Below are positions 19,823 to 20,435 of a stretch of DNA of 20,435 bases, piece after piece. Numbering within the stretch: position 1 is the stretch's first letter; every line of letters starts with the position of its first letter. Below the pieces are notes generated by a model. That model saw only the letters and a program-made list of their open reading frames with translations. It had not been told where the DNA came from and made no database searches. The translations under genes and the position numbers were made by a program. The stretch is taken from assembly GCA_943704495.1 (NCBI GenBank), contig CALSCR010000785.1, positions 1-20,435 of the forward strand, written 5' to 3'. Source of the DNA: Pigoraptor chileana. Its lineage: Eukaryota > Opisthokonta > Filasterea.

Positions 19823-20271
19823 ATGGATGCAGCTCTGAACTCGGTTGCAGGGTTTTTGTCTCTCAGAGTGCGCCGCGCACAACTTGAGATGTCGAATCAG
19901 TCCGATGATTCCGGTGCGGATGCGGCCGATGGACTTCCCGCGGATGTGAGCGATTGGTCGTCCAGTGATGTTGCATCGTGGGTGCAGCGCGTGATGCACA
20001 AACCGACAGAGAACTTTGGTAAAACATTCGAAGATGAACAATATGATGGCAAGCAACTTCTGCGTCTAAGTGCGGTTCCTTTTGAAGATGGCGAATGGAA
20101 GTGTCTGGTGCCTCGGATGGCAGCCAGAGGCCATCTGCGACAAGGTTAGTGTTACTGCTTCTGGTAAAACTGACTGAGCAATTTCGCCTTTTAATCATTG
20201 CATGGATACTAAGAATTCGACTTGTTGATGAACAGCTCTTGCAAGCCTTATCGCGCACAAGTCAAGATGTG
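19823..20271 (+). CDS. SAM-domain protein, 5' part (runs off right edge)
   Basis: Exon 1 is 19823-20144 and exon 2 probably 20236-20271, joined in phase 1; the next donor (gtgagc) leads out of the window. Residues 45-119 form a sterile alpha motif: DWSSSDVASWVQRVM, then FEDEQYDGKQLLRLS, then ARGHLRQALASLIAHKS, following the W-x-x-x-D-V-x-x-W, Y/F-DG-x-x-L-L and GH-x-x-x-L-x-x-I pattern. SAM domains mediate protein or RNA binding and often self-assembly. The first 22 residues (MDAALNSVAGFLSLRVRRAQ) are basic and amphipathic; an alternative ATG at 19889 starts MSNQSDDSG and would drop them. The rest of the protein, and so its function, is outside the window. Confidence 0.72.
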
Positions 20272-20360
20272 GTGAGCTTTTCGTCTGGAATTCCAAGTCC
20301 TTCGATTGCACTTTCGACGGTCCTTATTGTTTTTTCTCTTTTCGGTCTTCATTGTTTTTT

Positions 20361-20435
20361 GTTTGTGTTTGTGTTTGTGTTTGTGTTTGTGTTTGTGTTT
20401 GTGTTTGTGTTTGTGTTTGTGTTTGTGTTTGTGTT
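20361..20435. repeat. (GTTTGT)n microsatellite at the right edge
   Basis: A perfect hexanucleotide array of at least twelve units reaches the last base, so its full length is unknown. It lies in the SAM gene intron that starts at 20272. It does not match any telomere unit I know. Confidence 0.97.

Noticed and set aside
20361-20435. Hexamer array as a telomere or chromosome end
   Set aside because: GTTTGT is not a known telomere unit, and the array lies inside an intron of the SAM gene. It is simply a microsatellite.

Overview
This window looks like nuclear DNA from an intron-rich eukaryote, most likely a flagellated unicellular one. Genes are broken by many short introns of about 90-350 bases, polyadenylation-like signals (AATAAA or ATTAAA) follow several genes, and TAA, TAG and TGA all serve as stops, so the code is standard. 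A CCDC57-like centriolar protein suggests a cell with a flagellum or cilium. A claudin/PMP22-like four-pass protein and an LRRC61-like protein would fit a relative of animals, such as a choanoflagellate or another holozoan protist. That placement is inference, and I cannot name the species.

Layout from left to right. 1-1859 (-): 5' part of an ethanolamine-phosphate cytidylyltransferase gene (PCYT2), running off the left edge inside a TG microsatellite intron. 1860-2805: shared divergent promoter. 2806-7709 (+): an 18-exon Afi1/SPA-type DENN-domain protein of 665 aa. 7710-8892: convergent spacer with a minisatellite. 8893-10474 (-): a five-exon p24/TMED cargo receptor of 220 aa. 10475-10841: divergent promoter. 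10842-12672 (+): a seven-exon LRRC61-like leucine-rich-repeat protein of 269 aa. 12806-13668 (-): a three-exon claudin-like tetraspan of 183 aa. 13669-14859: spacer rich in CACGTG sites, with a hairpin and one possible 56-aa gene. 14860-17136 (-): an intronless CCDC57-like coiled-coil gene of 758 aa. 17137-17720: divergent promoter with a CRE palindrome. 17721-18726 (+): a five-exon MICOS subunit of the MIC19/MIC25 (CHCHD3/6) family, 186 aa. 18933-19002 (-): tRNA-Gly(CCC). 19119-19409 and 19540-19746 (-): two small unrecognised ORFs. 19823 to the right edge (+): the start of a SAM-domain protein. The last 75 bases are a GTTTGT hexamer repeat.

The exon models were built by hand. I kept only joins where splice sites, reading phase and family resemblance agree, and for each complete spliced gene the summed exon lengths divide by three. 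Neighbouring genes almost perfectly alternate strand, giving divergent promoter pairs and convergent tail pairs. The genes do not form one pathway. PCYT2 (phosphatidylethanolamine synthesis), the DENN protein and p24 share a broad link to membranes and vesicle traffic. CCDC57 is centrosomal and MIC19 is mitochondrial. I see no operon-like system, CRISPR array, virus-derived element or intact transposon. The most useful second looks are the 72-residue exact-register duplication in the intronless CCDC57 gene, two GC-AG introns, the excess of CACGTG sites, and several inverted repeats in promoters.
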